Shown: positions 1-7,291, counted from the first letter of the stretch. The stretch is 12,490 nt of DNA from Clostridia bacterium (GCA_900751685.1 CAADSR010000281.1:1-12490), one strand, 5' to 3'. Translations and numbers: made by a program. Notes: generated by a model from the sequence alone, not told the origin.

Positions 1-1
1 A

Positions 2-1651
2 ATCGCGACCATCGGCGCTTTTTGTATCGGCGACTATCCCGAAGGCGTTGTGGTAATGCTGTTTTACCAGGTAGGGGAGTGGTTCCAGAGCTATGCGGTA
101 GGCCGTTCCCGCAAATCCATTACGGAGCTCATGGATATCCGGCCGGATTATGCAAATATTGAAACAGAGCAAGGAATCAAAAAGGTAGACCCGGAAGAAG
201 TCTGTGTGGGGGACACGATCATTATCAAGTCTGGTGAACGGATCCCTTTGGATGGCACTATTTTAGAAGGCGCCTCCCTTGTGAATACATCGGCGCTGAC
301 AGGGGAGTCCCTGCCGCGGGAGGTCTTTGCGGGGGATGATGTCATCAGCGGGTGCATCAATATGAGCGGCCTGCTTAAAGTGAAGGTCAGCCGGGTGTTC
401 GGAGAGTCCACGGTCTCTAAAATCCTTGACCTAGTGGAAAACTCCAGCTCCAAAAAGGCCAAAGCAGAGCACTTTATTACCCGCTTTGCACGCTATTATA
501 CGCCGGTCGTTGTCATCGGCGCCCTTTTACTGGCAGTCATACCGCCCTTGCTATTTGGCGGCAGCTGGGCAGAGTGGATCCAGCGGGCATTGATCTTCCT
601 TGTTATCTCCTGCCCGTGCGCCCTTGTTATTTCGATCCCCCTGGGCTTTTTCGGCGGGATCGGCGGCGCATCGAAATGCGGTATCCTTGTGAAAGGAAGC
701 AATTATCTTGAGGCCCTTGCCCAGACAAGTGTGGTCGTGTTTGATAAGACAGGGACACTGACCCAGGGGACTTTTGAAGTGACGGCAGTCCATCCCAGTG
801 AGATCCCGGAGCAAAAGCTCTTGGAGATCGCGGCTCTGGCAGAAAGCTATTCGGACCATCCGATCTCCCGTTCCTTAAAGTCCGCCTACCAGGGAGAGAT
901 CGACAGCAGCCGGGTAAGCCAGGTGCGCGAGATCTCCGGGCAGGGTGTATTCGTGATGTTGGACGGGAGGGACGTCGGGGCCGGAAATGGGAAATTGATG
1001 GAGCAGGCCGGTGTCAAGTGGCATGAGTGCCATTTGGCCGGGACGGTTGTCCATGTGGCAGTCGATGGGGAATATGCGGGGCATATCGTCATTTCAGACC
1101 AAATCAAAGAGGACGCTCCGGCAGCGGTCGCAGCGCTTAAAAAACAAGGCGTGCGTAAGACTGTAATGCTGACTGGGGACGCAAAAGCAGTGGGCGAAGC
1201 GGTCGCGGAGGAGCTGGGCCTAGACGAAGTATACACCGAGCTTTTACCGGCGGATAAAGTGGGCCAGGTCGAAAAATTACTGGAGCAGGAAGCCGGAGCG
1301 GGAAAGCTGGCCTTTGTTGGCGATGGGATCAATGACGCCCCGGTGTTATCCAGGGCGGATATCGGCATTGCTATGGGAGGCCTTGGCTCGGATGCGGCGA
1401 TCGAAGCGGCAGACATTGTGTTGATGGATGACCAGCCTTCTAAGATCGCGGCGGCGATCCAGATCTCCCGCCGTACCCTTAAAATCGTGAAACAGAACAT
1501 TGTCTTTGCCCTGGGGATCAAGCTTTTGGTGTTGGCGTTGGGAGCGTTTGGCATGGCGAACATGTGGGAAGCTGTGTTCGCGGATGTAGGCGTATCCGTG
1601 ATCGCGATCCTTAACGCTTCCAGGGCGCTGCGGGTAAGAAATATCCGATAG
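2..1651 (+). CDS. Zn/Cd/Pb-type P1B ATPase, 3' part (CadA/ZntA-like)
   Basis: Membrane pump that uses ATP to export divalent soft metals. The reading frame is open from base 2, so the gene starts upstream; any N-terminal metal-binding domain and the first membrane helices are missing. In order: end of the TM3/TM4 region, actuator motif TGES (nt 299-310), CPC metal-site motif in a membrane helix (611-619), phosphorylation motif DKTGTLT with Asp at 743-745, the SDHP His-Pro motif (HP at 857-862), hinge GDGINDAP (1319-1342), and two C-terminal helices. The last helix has Asp (1583-1585) in a DVGVS context, and the preceding one has GIKLL. In this family those residues go with Zn/Cd/Pb rather than Cu specificity. 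All catalytic motifs are intact. It ends just before a terminator. No metal-responsive regulator is visible here. Family assignment is very sure; the exact metal is inferred. Confidence 0.95.
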   Translation: MATIGAFCIGDYPEGVVVMLFYQVGEWFQSYAVGRSRKSITELMDIRPDYANIETEQGIKKVDPEEVCVGDTIIIKSGERIPLDGTILEGASLVNTSALTGESLPREVFAGDDVISGCINMSGLLKVKVSRVFGESTVSKILDLVENSSSKKAKAEHFITRFARYYTPVVVIGALLLAVIPPLLFGGSWAEWIQRALIFLVISCPCALVISIPLGFFGGIGGASKCGILVKGSNYLEALAQTSVVVFDKTGTLTQGTFEVTAVHPSEIPEQKLLEIAALAESYSDHPISRSLKSAYQGEIDSSRVSQVREISGQGVFVMLDGRDVGAGNGKLMEQAGVKWHECHLAGTVVHVAVDGEYAGHIVISDQIKEDAPAAVAALKKQGVRKTVMLTGDAKAVGEAVAEELGLDEVYTELLPADKVGQVEKLLEQEAGAGKLAFVGDGINDAPVLSRADIGIAMGGLGSDAAIEAADIVLMDDQPSKIAAAIQISRRTLKIVKQNIVFALGIKLLVLALGAFGMANMWEAVFADVGVSVIAILNASRALRVRNIR

Positions 1652-1680
1652 AATAGAAAAGCCAAACAAATCATAAAATA

Positions 1681-1722
1681 GCTCCAGTTAGGACATTATG
1701 TTCTAACTGGAGCTTGTTTTTT
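1681..1722 (+). terminator. Intrinsic terminator after the P-type ATPase
   Basis: A 13-bp stem (1681-1693 with 1701-1713, one G-T pair) has a short loop and is followed by a T-rich tract (1714-1722). It lies about 30 bp after the ATPase stop. The tract runs into the -35 box of the next promoter, so the two transcription units are tightly packed. Confidence 0.9.
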
Positions 1723-1749
1723 GACAAAGCTACCAGGGTATGCTACAAT
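1721..1749 (+). promoter_or_regulatory. Consensus sigma-A promoter of ksgA
   Basis: TTGACA (1721-1726), a 17-bp spacer and TACAAT (1744-1749), with TGC just before the -10 (extended -10). The expected transcription start is near 1756. The -35 box overlaps the T tract of the preceding terminator. Confidence 0.9.
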
Positions 1750-1781
1750 GAAAACAAATGAATGAAAACGAGGTATTTGGA

Positions 1782-2633
1782 ATGGATCTAACATCCCCAA
1801 GGGTCATAAAAGAGATTGCAGCGCAGTTTGGATTTGTGTTTAAAAAAGGGCTGGGACAAAACTTTTTGACGTCCGGCACAGTTTTGCAGGACATTGTGGA
1901 AGCCGCTGAAATCGAAGACGGCGTTCTTGAAATCGGTCCCGGATTTGGTGTGCTGACGGCTGCATTGGCTGAAAAGGCGGATAAGGTCGTTGCCCTGGAA
2001 GTAGACCAGCGCCTTCCTGAAATATTGTCTTTTACCCTGGCAGGCTACAGCAATGTAAAGGTAATGCTGCAGGATGTGCTCAAAACAGATCTAAAAGCGC
2101 TTTTGAAAGAAGAGTTTGGGGACCGGCGTGTCAGTGTGGCCGCAAACCTGCCCTATTATATCACAACACCCATCTTGACACGGCTGGTCGAGCAGCAATT
2201 GCCCCTTAAAAATATAGTCGTAATGGTACAAAAAGAAGTGGCGCAGCGTATTTGCGCCGCACCTGGAACCAAGGATTATGGGGCGATTTCAGTTTTGTGC
2301 CAGTACTATACCGTGCCGGAAGTGGTCACGGTTGTTCCGGCCGGACTATTTGTGCCGCCTCCCAAGGTGGACTCTGCTGTTTTGAAACTGGCAGTGCGCT
2401 CTGAGCCTGCCGTGCAGGTGGCGGATCAAAAAATCTTTTTCCGCACCGTGAAGGGAGCGTTTTCCCAGCGGCGGAAAACCCTGTTGAATTGCCTGGTGTC
2501 GGCGTTTTCCATTCCCAAGCCGGAGCTTGCTGCATTGCTGGAGGAGAACGGTATTACACCTACCCGGCGGGGGGAGACGTTGAGCCTGGACGAATTTGCG
2601 CGTCTGTCGGATGCGCTTGGAAAAAGAGCATAG
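1782..2633 (+). CDS. ksgA: 16S rRNA (A1518/A1519-N6)-dimethyltransferase
   Basis: KsgA/RsmA transfers methyl groups from S-adenosylmethionine to two adjacent adenines in the 3' end hairpin of 16S rRNA during small-subunit assembly. Seen in the 283-residue protein: GLGQNFL near the N-terminus (23-29), SAM motif ExGPGFG (50-56), acidic residue in ALEVD (72-75), QDVL (97-100), and catalytic NLPYY (122-126); length is normal. I chose ATG 1782 over the in-frame ATG 1758 for two reasons. The promoter predicts a start of transcription near 1756, which would leave 1758 almost leaderless. A GAGG ribosome site (1770-1773) sits 8 nt before 1782, and family members begin with a short lead to GF.FKK.LGQNFL. 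It is probably co-transcribed with the regulator 11 nt downstream. Confidence 0.96.
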   Translation: MDLTSPRVIKEIAAQFGFVFKKGLGQNFLTSGTVLQDIVEAAEIEDGVLEIGPGFGVLTAALAEKADKVVALEVDQRLPEILSFTLAGYSNVKVMLQDVLKTDLKALLKEEFGDRRVSVAANLPYYITTPILTRLVEQQLPLKNIVVMVQKEVAQRICAAPGTKDYGAISVLCQYYTVPEVVTVVPAGLFVPPPKVDSAVLKLAVRSEPAVQVADQKIFFRTVKGAFSQRRKTLLNCLVSAFSIPKPELAALLEENGITPTRRGETLSLDEFARLSDALGKRA

Positions 2634-2644
2634 GGGGTGTTTTG

Positions 2645-3220
2645 ATGCAGATGACGTTTGGAGAACGGCTCGCATTTTACCGCAAACGCAAGGGTTGGAC
2701 ACAAAAGCAATTGGCGGAGTATTTGAAAGTATCGGTTTCGACAGTTTCCAATTATGAAAAGAATGTCACACGCCCGGACGCGGAAACACTGCTGCAGATC
2801 GCAGGCGCATTTGAGCTTTCAGTCTCACAGCTTTTAAACCTGCGCTCCCCACAAGTGGAAAACAAGGCGTTATTTGAGCGGCTCCCGCTTGGGGCAAAGG
2901 CGCCGGATGCGGAGGAGGAGCCCCTTCTGGGGCGGCGGCTGATTTGTTATGGCAGGGAGGGGATGAAATCCCCGAAACCCATCCGGTGCGAAGCGCTGGA
3001 ACAGTTTGTGGATGATTATACAAAGCATTTTTGTATGGAGACACAGCAGGGGCTTACGTTGTTTTATATCCAATCCATTGCAGAGCCGGGCGACCTCATG
3101 TTGATCCGGCAAAATGAAAAGCCACCGCGGCTGGCCGTATTTGACGGCAAGCATTACAGTGGCTGGCTGGAAACAGACCAGGTCCAGGGCCTGGGCAAAA
3201 AAATCGCGTCTACAATTTAA
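2645..3220 (+). CDS. XRE-family HTH regulator with C-terminal sensor-like domain
   Basis: A 191-residue protein. Residues about 4-62 form a clear Cro/C1-type helix-turn-helix (FGERLAFYRKRKGWTQKQLA, then VSVSTVSNYEKN). The C-terminal half (about 90-191) is not firmly recognised. Its PGDLMLIRQ...LAVFDGKHY pattern resembles the beta-rich S24/LexA-like fold, but I see no catalytic Ser/Lys pair, so this is only a suggestion. The start at ATG 2645 is fixed by AGGGGG (2632-2637), which overlaps the ksgA stop at 7-nt spacing; an in-frame extension back into ksgA is not credible. It is translationally close to ksgA and likely in the same transcript. Its 3' end overlaps the convergent gene at 3210-3428 by 11 bp. 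Its target is unknown. Confidence 0.88.
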   Translation: MQMTFGERLAFYRKRKGWTQKQLAEYLKVSVSTVSNYEKNVTRPDAETLLQIAGAFELSVSQLLNLRSPQVENKALFERLPLGAKAPDAEEEPLLGRRLICYGREGMKSPKPIRCEALEQFVDDYTKHFCMETQQGLTLFYIQSIAEPGDLMLIRQNEKPPRLAVFDGKHYSGWLETDQVQGLGKKIASTI

Positions 3221-3428
3221 AATCCTCCGCGCAGTACTTTGGCTTTGGAAGAGGCTTGCGCCGGCGCAGCTTGCGCTTGCGGATATCATAGCGGAACTTA
3301 GGGCAGGCATCCTTTGCGGCAGGGACGTATTCGCCCAGCAGGCTGCACTTTATGTGGGTCTCATTGCCCTTTACAGCGCAGCAATGAATACATACGCTGC
3401 AAGTCTTGTCAATTTGTTCGGAATACAT
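3210..3428 (-). CDS. Small cysteine-rich basic protein, unknown function
   Basis: A 72-residue protein with C10xxC13xxC16C17 and further Cys at 28, 42 and 66, plus His15 and His25. The spacing suggests a zinc- or iron-sulfur-binding knuckle (inference). The tail from about 50 to 64 is strongly basic (RKRKLRRRKPLPKPK), as in small nucleic-acid- or ribosome-associated proteins. There is no signal peptide or membrane segment. I chose ATG 3428 because GGAG (3437-3440) lies 8 nt upstream; the in-frame ATG at 3476 has no ribosome site and would add 16 residues partly from a hairpin-rich leader. The gene has its own consensus promoter and converges on the HTH regulator with an 11-bp overlap. I do not recognise a named family, but Cys-rich proteins of this general look occur in Clostridia. 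Confidence 0.75.
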   Translation of the reverse strand: MYSEQIDKTCSVCIHCCAVKGNETHIKCSLLGEYVPAAKDACPKFRYDIRKRKLRRRKPLPKPKYCAEDFKL

Positions 3429-3479
3429 ATGATCATCTCCATCCGTGCAACGGTTTAACAATTTATGATTTATCATTTG

Positions 3480-3506
3480 CAGCAGCCCGTGGGCTGCTGT
3501 TTTTTT
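3480..3506 (+). terminator. Terminator of the ksgA-regulator transcript
   Basis: Perfect 9-bp GC-rich stem CAGCAGCCC/GGGCTGCTG (3480-3488 and 3491-3499) followed by seven T (3500-3506). It terminates only rightward, because no T tract exists on the other side. Its nearest upstream rightward gene ends at 3220, so the mRNA would carry a 3' UTR of about 260 nt antisense to the cysteine-rich gene. In the leftward transcript the same hairpin sits in the 5' leader. Confidence 0.85.
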
Positions 3507-3524
3507 GTCTTTTGTGGAGCTTTT

Positions 3525-3553
3525 ATTATATCAAATCCCTGTTTTCCTGTCAA
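3525..3553 (-). promoter_or_regulatory. Fully consensus promoter of the cysteine-rich gene
   Basis: Read on the minus strand: TTGACA (3553-3548), a 17-bp spacer, and TATAAT (3530-3525) preceded by TGA (extended -10). All twelve consensus bases match. The start of transcription is expected near 3518, giving a leader of about 90 nt that contains the 3480-3499 hairpin. Confidence 0.88.
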
Positions 3554-3606
3554 ACCACTCTACACATACAAGGTTTTCCGTCATTTTCTTTCAAACTTTG
3601 GCAATT

Positions 3607-3636
3607 TTGATATTGATTTTATCACTTTACTATAAT
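3607..3636 (+). promoter_or_regulatory. Promoter of the purC-purB-purA operon
   Basis: TTGATA (3607-3612), an 18-bp spacer and TATAAT (3631-3636); a second overlapping TATAAT follows at 3636-3641. The start of transcription should be near 3643, leaving a leader of about 45 nt. I see no purine riboswitch or clear PurR box in it. Confidence 0.75.
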
Positions 3637-3688
3637 ATAATAAATAGTGTATGTTTACAACAACAAAACTTTAGGAGGTTTTTATAAG

Positions 3689-4396
3689 ATGGAAAAGAAA
3701 GAACAGCTTTACGAAGGAAAAGCAAAAAAAGTTTTTAAAACTGATGACGAAAACCTGTACATTGTAGATTACAAAGACGATGCGACTGCATTCAACGGAC
3801 AAAAAAAGGGTCAGATCGCAGGAAAAGGCGTTGTCAACAATAAAATGTCTAATTTCATGATGCAGATCATGGAGAAGAATGGTATCCCTACTCATTTTGT
3901 GAAAGAGCTTTCAGACCGGGAAACACTGGTAAAGAAAGTGACCATTGTACCTCTTGAAGTGATTATCCGCAACATTGCAGCAGGAAGCTTTTCAAAGCGG
4001 CTCGGCGTGGAAGAAGGTACGCCGCTGAAAACGACTGTTCTGGAATACAGCTATAAAGACGATGACCTGGGCGACCCGTTGATCAATGATTACCATGCCC
4101 TGGCACTTGGGATCGTAGAACAAAAGGATCTGGATATTATTTCAGACATGGCATTTAAGGTAAATGATGTGCTGAAAGCATATTTTGACAGTGTTAATAT
4201 TGAATTGGTCGACTTCAAGATCGAGTTCGGCCGCACGCCAGACGGGCAGATCATCCTGGCAGATGAGATTTCGCCGGATACCTGCCGTTTGTGGGACAAG
4301 GATACCCATGAAAAGCTGGATAAAGACCGCTTCCGCCGTGACATGGGGAACGTGGAAGAAGCGTACGAAGAAGTATTTAAGAGATTGGGGCTGTAA
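3689..4396 (+). CDS. purC: Phosphoribosylaminoimidazole-succinocarboxamide synthase
   Basis: SAICAR synthetase joins aspartate to CAIR with ATP in de novo purine synthesis. The 235-residue protein has the nucleotide-loop motif LYEGKAKKVF (7-16), VPLEVIIRNIAAGS (88-100), LVDFKIEFG (173-181) and ADEISPDTCRLWD (191-203), all typical of the bacterial single-domain enzyme, and normal length. The start at ATG 3689 follows AGGAGG (3673-3678) at 10-nt spacing; an earlier in-frame ATG at 3647 lies only a few bases after the expected transcription start and lacks a ribosome site. It is the first gene of the operon and is followed by purB after 3 nt. Confidence 0.98.
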   Translation: MEKKEQLYEGKAKKVFKTDDENLYIVDYKDDATAFNGQKKGQIAGKGVVNNKMSNFMMQIMEKNGIPTHFVKELSDRETLVKKVTIVPLEVIIRNIAAGSFSKRLGVEEGTPLKTTVLEYSYKDDDLGDPLINDYHALALGIVEQKDLDIISDMAFKVNDVLKAYFDSVNIELVDFKIEFGRTPDGQIILADEISPDTCRLWDKDTHEKLDKDRFRRDMGNVEEAYEEVFKRLGL

Positions 4397-4399
4397 GCG

Positions 4400-5833
4400 A
4401 TGGCAACGAATACTTATGAAAGCCCGCTGAATACCCGCTACGCCAGCAAAGAAATGCAATATATCTTTTCACCGGACAAGAAGTTTTCCACCTGGCGTAA
4501 ACTGTGGATCGCATTAGCGGAAAGTGAAAAAGAGCTGGGTCTGGATATTACAGAGGAACAGATCTTCCAGATGAAAGAGCATATCTACGATATCAACTAT
4601 GATGTGGCAAAACAGCGTGAAAAAGAAGTGCGCCACGACGTTATGGCCCATGTTTACGCTTATGGAGAGCAGTGCCCCGCAGCAAAGCCGATCATCCATT
4701 TGGGGGCTACAAGCTGCTATGTCGGCGATAACACTGACATTATCATTATGACAGAAGCGCTTCAGTTGGTCAAAAAGAAACTGGTGAACCTGATCGGGGA
4801 GCTGTCCAAATTTGCAAAGCAATATAAAGACCAGCCGACCCTGGCCTTCACCCATTTCCAGCCGGCGCAGCCGACTACGGTAGGCAAGCGTGCTACCTTG
4901 TGGATGGAGGACCTGCTGATGGATCTGGAGGATATCGACTACCAGCTCTCCAAAGCAAAGCTGCTGGGCTGTAAAGGCACCACAGGGACTCAGGCTAGCT
5001 TTATGGAGCTGTTTGACGGCGACCATCAGAAGTGTAAGGAGCTGGATCAAAAGATCGCAGCCAAAATGGGCTACGCATCCTGCTTCCCAGTCAGCGGGCA
5101 GACGTATCCCCGCAAGCTGGATTCCCAGATCTTGAATGTCCTGAGCTTGATCGCCCAGGGAGCATATAAGTTCTCAAACGACATCCGTTTGCTCCAGCAT
5201 TTGAAGCAGATCGAAGAGCCTTTTGAAAAATCGCAGATCGGCTCCTCGGCAATGGCGTATAAGCGTAACCCTATGCGCTCTGAGCGGATCGGGTCTTTGG
5301 CGCGCTATGTGATCGTGGACGCGCTGAATCCGGCCATTACGGCTTCGACCCAATGGTTTGAAAGAACCTTGGATGATTCTGCCAACAAGCGCATCAGCGT
5401 GCCGGAAGCATTTTTGGCGGTGGATGCTATTTTGAACCTGTATATCAATGTTGTGGATGGTTTGGTGGTCTATGATAAAGTGATCTACCAGCAGTTTATG
5501 CGTGAGATTCCATTTATGGCGACCGAGAATATTATGATGGATGCTGTAAAACGCGGCGGCGACCGTCAGGATCTGCATGAAAAGATCCGGGTGTATTCCA
5601 TGGAAGCCGGAAAGCGCGTAAAAATGGAAGGGAAAGAGAACAACCTTCCGGAGCTGATTGCAGCAGACCCGGCGTTTGGGCTGACCTTAGAGGAGATCAA
5701 GGCCATTATGAAGCCGGAGAATTTTGTAGGCCGCGCACCGGCCCAGGTGGAAGATTTCCTGGCAGAGTGTGTCGCGCCGGTGTTGGAAGAAAATAAAGAG
5801 CTTTTAGGCGTAGAAGTAGAAATCAACGTATAA
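4400..5833 (+). CDS. purB: Adenylosuccinate lyase
   Basis: It releases fumarate from SAICAR (making AICAR) and from adenylosuccinate (making AMP), so it serves both flanking enzymes. The 477-residue protein belongs to the fumarase/aspartase superfamily. Visible are VRHDVMAHV (77-85), HLGATSCYVGDNTD (100-113), THFQPAQPTT with the catalytic His152 (151-160), and the signature loop GSSAMAYKRNP (281-291) carrying the catalytic serine. The signature has Ala where the usual form has Pro (SSAMPYKRNP), a mild variation. The length and the KRNPMRSER continuation match the longer, animal-like ADSL type rather than the roughly 430-residue B. subtilis type. It starts 3 nt after the purC stop, with a GGGG-containing ribosome site in the end of purC, so translation is probably coupled. 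Confidence 0.97.
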   Translation: MATNTYESPLNTRYASKEMQYIFSPDKKFSTWRKLWIALAESEKELGLDITEEQIFQMKEHIYDINYDVAKQREKEVRHDVMAHVYAYGEQCPAAKPIIHLGATSCYVGDNTDIIIMTEALQLVKKKLVNLIGELSKFAKQYKDQPTLAFTHFQPAQPTTVGKRATLWMEDLLMDLEDIDYQLSKAKLLGCKGTTGTQASFMELFDGDHQKCKELDQKIAAKMGYASCFPVSGQTYPRKLDSQILNVLSLIAQGAYKFSNDIRLLQHLKQIEEPFEKSQIGSSAMAYKRNPMRSERIGSLARYVIVDALNPAITASTQWFERTLDDSANKRISVPEAFLAVDAILNLYINVVDGLVVYDKVIYQQFMREIPFMATENIMMDAVKRGGDRQDLHEKIRVYSMEAGKRVKMEGKENNLPELIAADPAFGLTLEEIKAIMKPENFVGRAPAQVEDFLAECVAPVLEENKELLGVEVEINV

Positions 5834-5838
5834 AATAT

Positions 5839-5895
5839 CCTTATCCGTCCATGCAGATAAGGAGCCAGAGCTGAGTTATGCTGTGCATGGCAGCA
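5839..5895 (+). other. Two hairpins with complementary loops before purA
   Basis: Hairpin 1 has stem CCTTATC/GATAAGG (5839-5845, 5856-5862) and a loop that contains CCATGCA (5849-5855). Hairpin 2 has stem TGCTG/CAGCA (5879-5883, 5891-5895) and the loop TGCATGG (5884-5890). The two loops are perfectly complementary over 7 nt, so the RNA could form a loop-loop (kissing) contact ending 5 nt before the purA ribosome site. Function is not known. Confidence 0.5.
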
Positions 5896-5914
5896 GGAAT
5901 GGAGAAGAAACATT

Positions 5915-7189
5915 ATGGTAAAAGCCATTGTAGGTGCAAACTGGGGCGATGAGGGCAAAGGAAAAATCACCGATATGCTTGCAGCGGAATCGGATATTGT
6001 GATCCGTTTCCAAGGCGGTGCAAACGCGGGACATACCATTATCAACGAGTACGGAAAGTTTGCGCTTCATTTGTTGCCCTCCGGTTCGTTTAACCCTGAT
6101 GTAATCAATATGATCGGGAATGGAGTAGCATTGGATATTCCCGAGCTGATCAAAGAATTAGATGAAATTGTAAAGCGTGGTGTACCAAAGCCTCAATTGG
6201 TCGTATCAGAACGGGCGCAGGTACTGATGCCTTACCATAAATTGCTGGATCAATATGAGGAGGAGCGTCTTTCCGACCGTCAGTTTGGTTCGACCAAATC
6301 GGGTATCGCGCCGTTTTTCTCGGATAAATACGCAAAGATCGGGTTCCAGGTATGGGAGCTGTTTGATGAGAAAGCATTGCTTGAAAAGATCAAAAATATC
6401 GTCGAAGTGAAGAATTTGATCATTGAGCATGTTTATCATAAACCACTTTTGAGCGTGGATGAGATCTATCAGACCATGCAGGAATATAAGACGATGATCG
6501 CGCCTTATGTGATCGATTCTGTATCCTTTATGCACAAAGCGGTCAAGGAAGGCAAACGTATTTTGCTTGAAGGCCAGTTAGGGTCTTTGAAGGACCCGGA
6601 CTTTGGGATCTATCCGTTTACCACCTCGTCCCCGACCGTAGCCGGTTATGGGGCAGTGGGCGCATGTATCCCGCCTTATGAGATCAAGGATATCATTACG
6701 GTTGTCAAAGCGTATTCTTCCGCAGTAGGGGCAGGCGCTTTTGTCAGTGAGATTTTTGGTGACGAGGCGGACGAGCTGCGCCGCCGCGGCGGAGACGGCG
6801 GGGAATACGGCGCAACAACAGGCCGTCCGCGCCGGATGGGCTGGTTCGACTGCGTGGCATCACGCTATGGCTGCCGCGTGCAGGGAACAACCCAGGTAGC
6901 GTTTACCGTCCTGGATGTGCTGGGCTATCTGGAAGAGATCCCGGTGTGCGTTGGGTATGAAGTAGATGGTAAGATCACCAGGGACTTCCCGACAACGAAT
7001 AAATTAGACCGGGCAAAACCCGTATTGGAGGTATTACCGGGCTGGAATGCGGATATCCGGGGAATCAAGCGGTATGAGGACCTGCCCGAAAACTGCCGTA
7101 AATACATTGAGTTTGTAGAGCGTGAGCTGGAAGTGCCTATCACGATCATCTCCAACGGCCCGAGCCGTGAAGATATCATCATGCGGTAA
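5915..7189 (+). CDS. purA: Adenylosuccinate synthetase, divergent clostridial type
   Basis: It condenses IMP and aspartate with GTP to adenylosuccinate, the first step toward AMP. The 424-residue protein keeps the P-loop WGDEGKGK with catalytic Asp12 (10-17), GGANAGHT with catalytic His40 (34-41), the YP..TSS segment and ATTGRPRRMGW. Compared with E. coli PurA as I recall it, several sites differ: TGRGIGP is TKSGIAP here, DKVAR is DKYAK, EGAQG is EGQLG, and the guanine-binding TKLD is TVLD. This form is, from memory, widespread in Clostridia next to purB, so it is most likely the real PurA. The start follows GGAG (5901-5904) at 10 nt. It lies 81 nt after purB, in the same operon, and its product is the substrate of PurB. 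Confidence 0.94.
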   Translation: MVKAIVGANWGDEGKGKITDMLAAESDIVIRFQGGANAGHTIINEYGKFALHLLPSGSFNPDVINMIGNGVALDIPELIKELDEIVKRGVPKPQLVVSERAQVLMPYHKLLDQYEEERLSDRQFGSTKSGIAPFFSDKYAKIGFQVWELFDEKALLEKIKNIVEVKNLIIEHVYHKPLLSVDEIYQTMQEYKTMIAPYVIDSVSFMHKAVKEGKRILLEGQLGSLKDPDFGIYPFTTSSPTVAGYGAVGACIPPYEIKDIITVVKAYSSAVGAGAFVSEIFGDEADELRRRGGDGGEYGATTGRPRRMGWFDCVASRYGCRVQGTTQVAFTVLDVLGYLEEIPVCVGYEVDGKITRDFPTTNKLDRAKPVLEVLPGWNADIRGIKRYEDLPENCRKYIEFVERELEVPITIISNGPSREDIIMR

Positions 7190-7201
7190 ACAATAGAAGA
7201 T

Positions 7202-7230
7202 AAAAAAGCTGTCCCGGTAAATGGGATAGC
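7202..7230 (-). terminator. Leftward terminator just after purA
   Basis: Stem GCTGTCCC/GGGATAGC (7208-7215 and 7223-7230, one G-T pair). On the minus strand it is followed by six T (7207-7202). It would stop leftward transcripts coming from the oxidoreductase side before they enter purA antisense. Confidence 0.6.
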
Positions 7231-7247
7231 AGATACAAAAAAGACTT

Positions 7248-7291
7248 AAGCCGTCTGTTCCAACTTATAAGGAACAGATGGCTTTCTATTT
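7248..7291 (+). terminator. Terminator of the pur operon
   Basis: A 14-bp stem (7248-7261 and 7271-7284, one G-T pair) has an 8-9 nt loop and runs into a T-rich tail (to 7291). It is about 60 bp after the purA stop. Confidence 0.8.

Noticed and set aside
886..1674. Long minus-strand ORF (262 codons) opposite the P-type ATPase
   Set aside because: It is a shadow of the ATPase frame: low-complexity Ser/Ala-rich product, no ribosome site, and all ATPase motifs are intact on the plus strand.
2489..2644. N-terminal extension of the HTH regulator into ksgA
   Set aside because: The strong ribosome site at the ksgA stop and the HTH domain beginning right after ATG 2645 make the extension unneeded.
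3114..3458. Plus-strand ORF covering the cysteine-rich gene
   Set aside because: It starts inside the HTH regulator in another frame, has no ribosome site, and the opposite strand has promoter, ribosome site and a patterned protein.
3560..3688. Purine riboswitch upstream of purC
   Set aside because: The leader is only about 45 nt after the predicted start and shows no three-way junction or the conserved purine-aptamer loops.
4514..5050. Minus-strand ORF of 178 codons inside purB
   Set aside because: It lies wholly opposite conserved purB motifs, has no ribosome site and no recognisable domain.
5915..7189. PurZ-like enzyme for 2-aminoadenine DNA
   Set aside because: The catalytic Asp of WGDEGKGK is retained, whereas PurZ is marked by its replacement, and the gene sits in a purine operon with purB.
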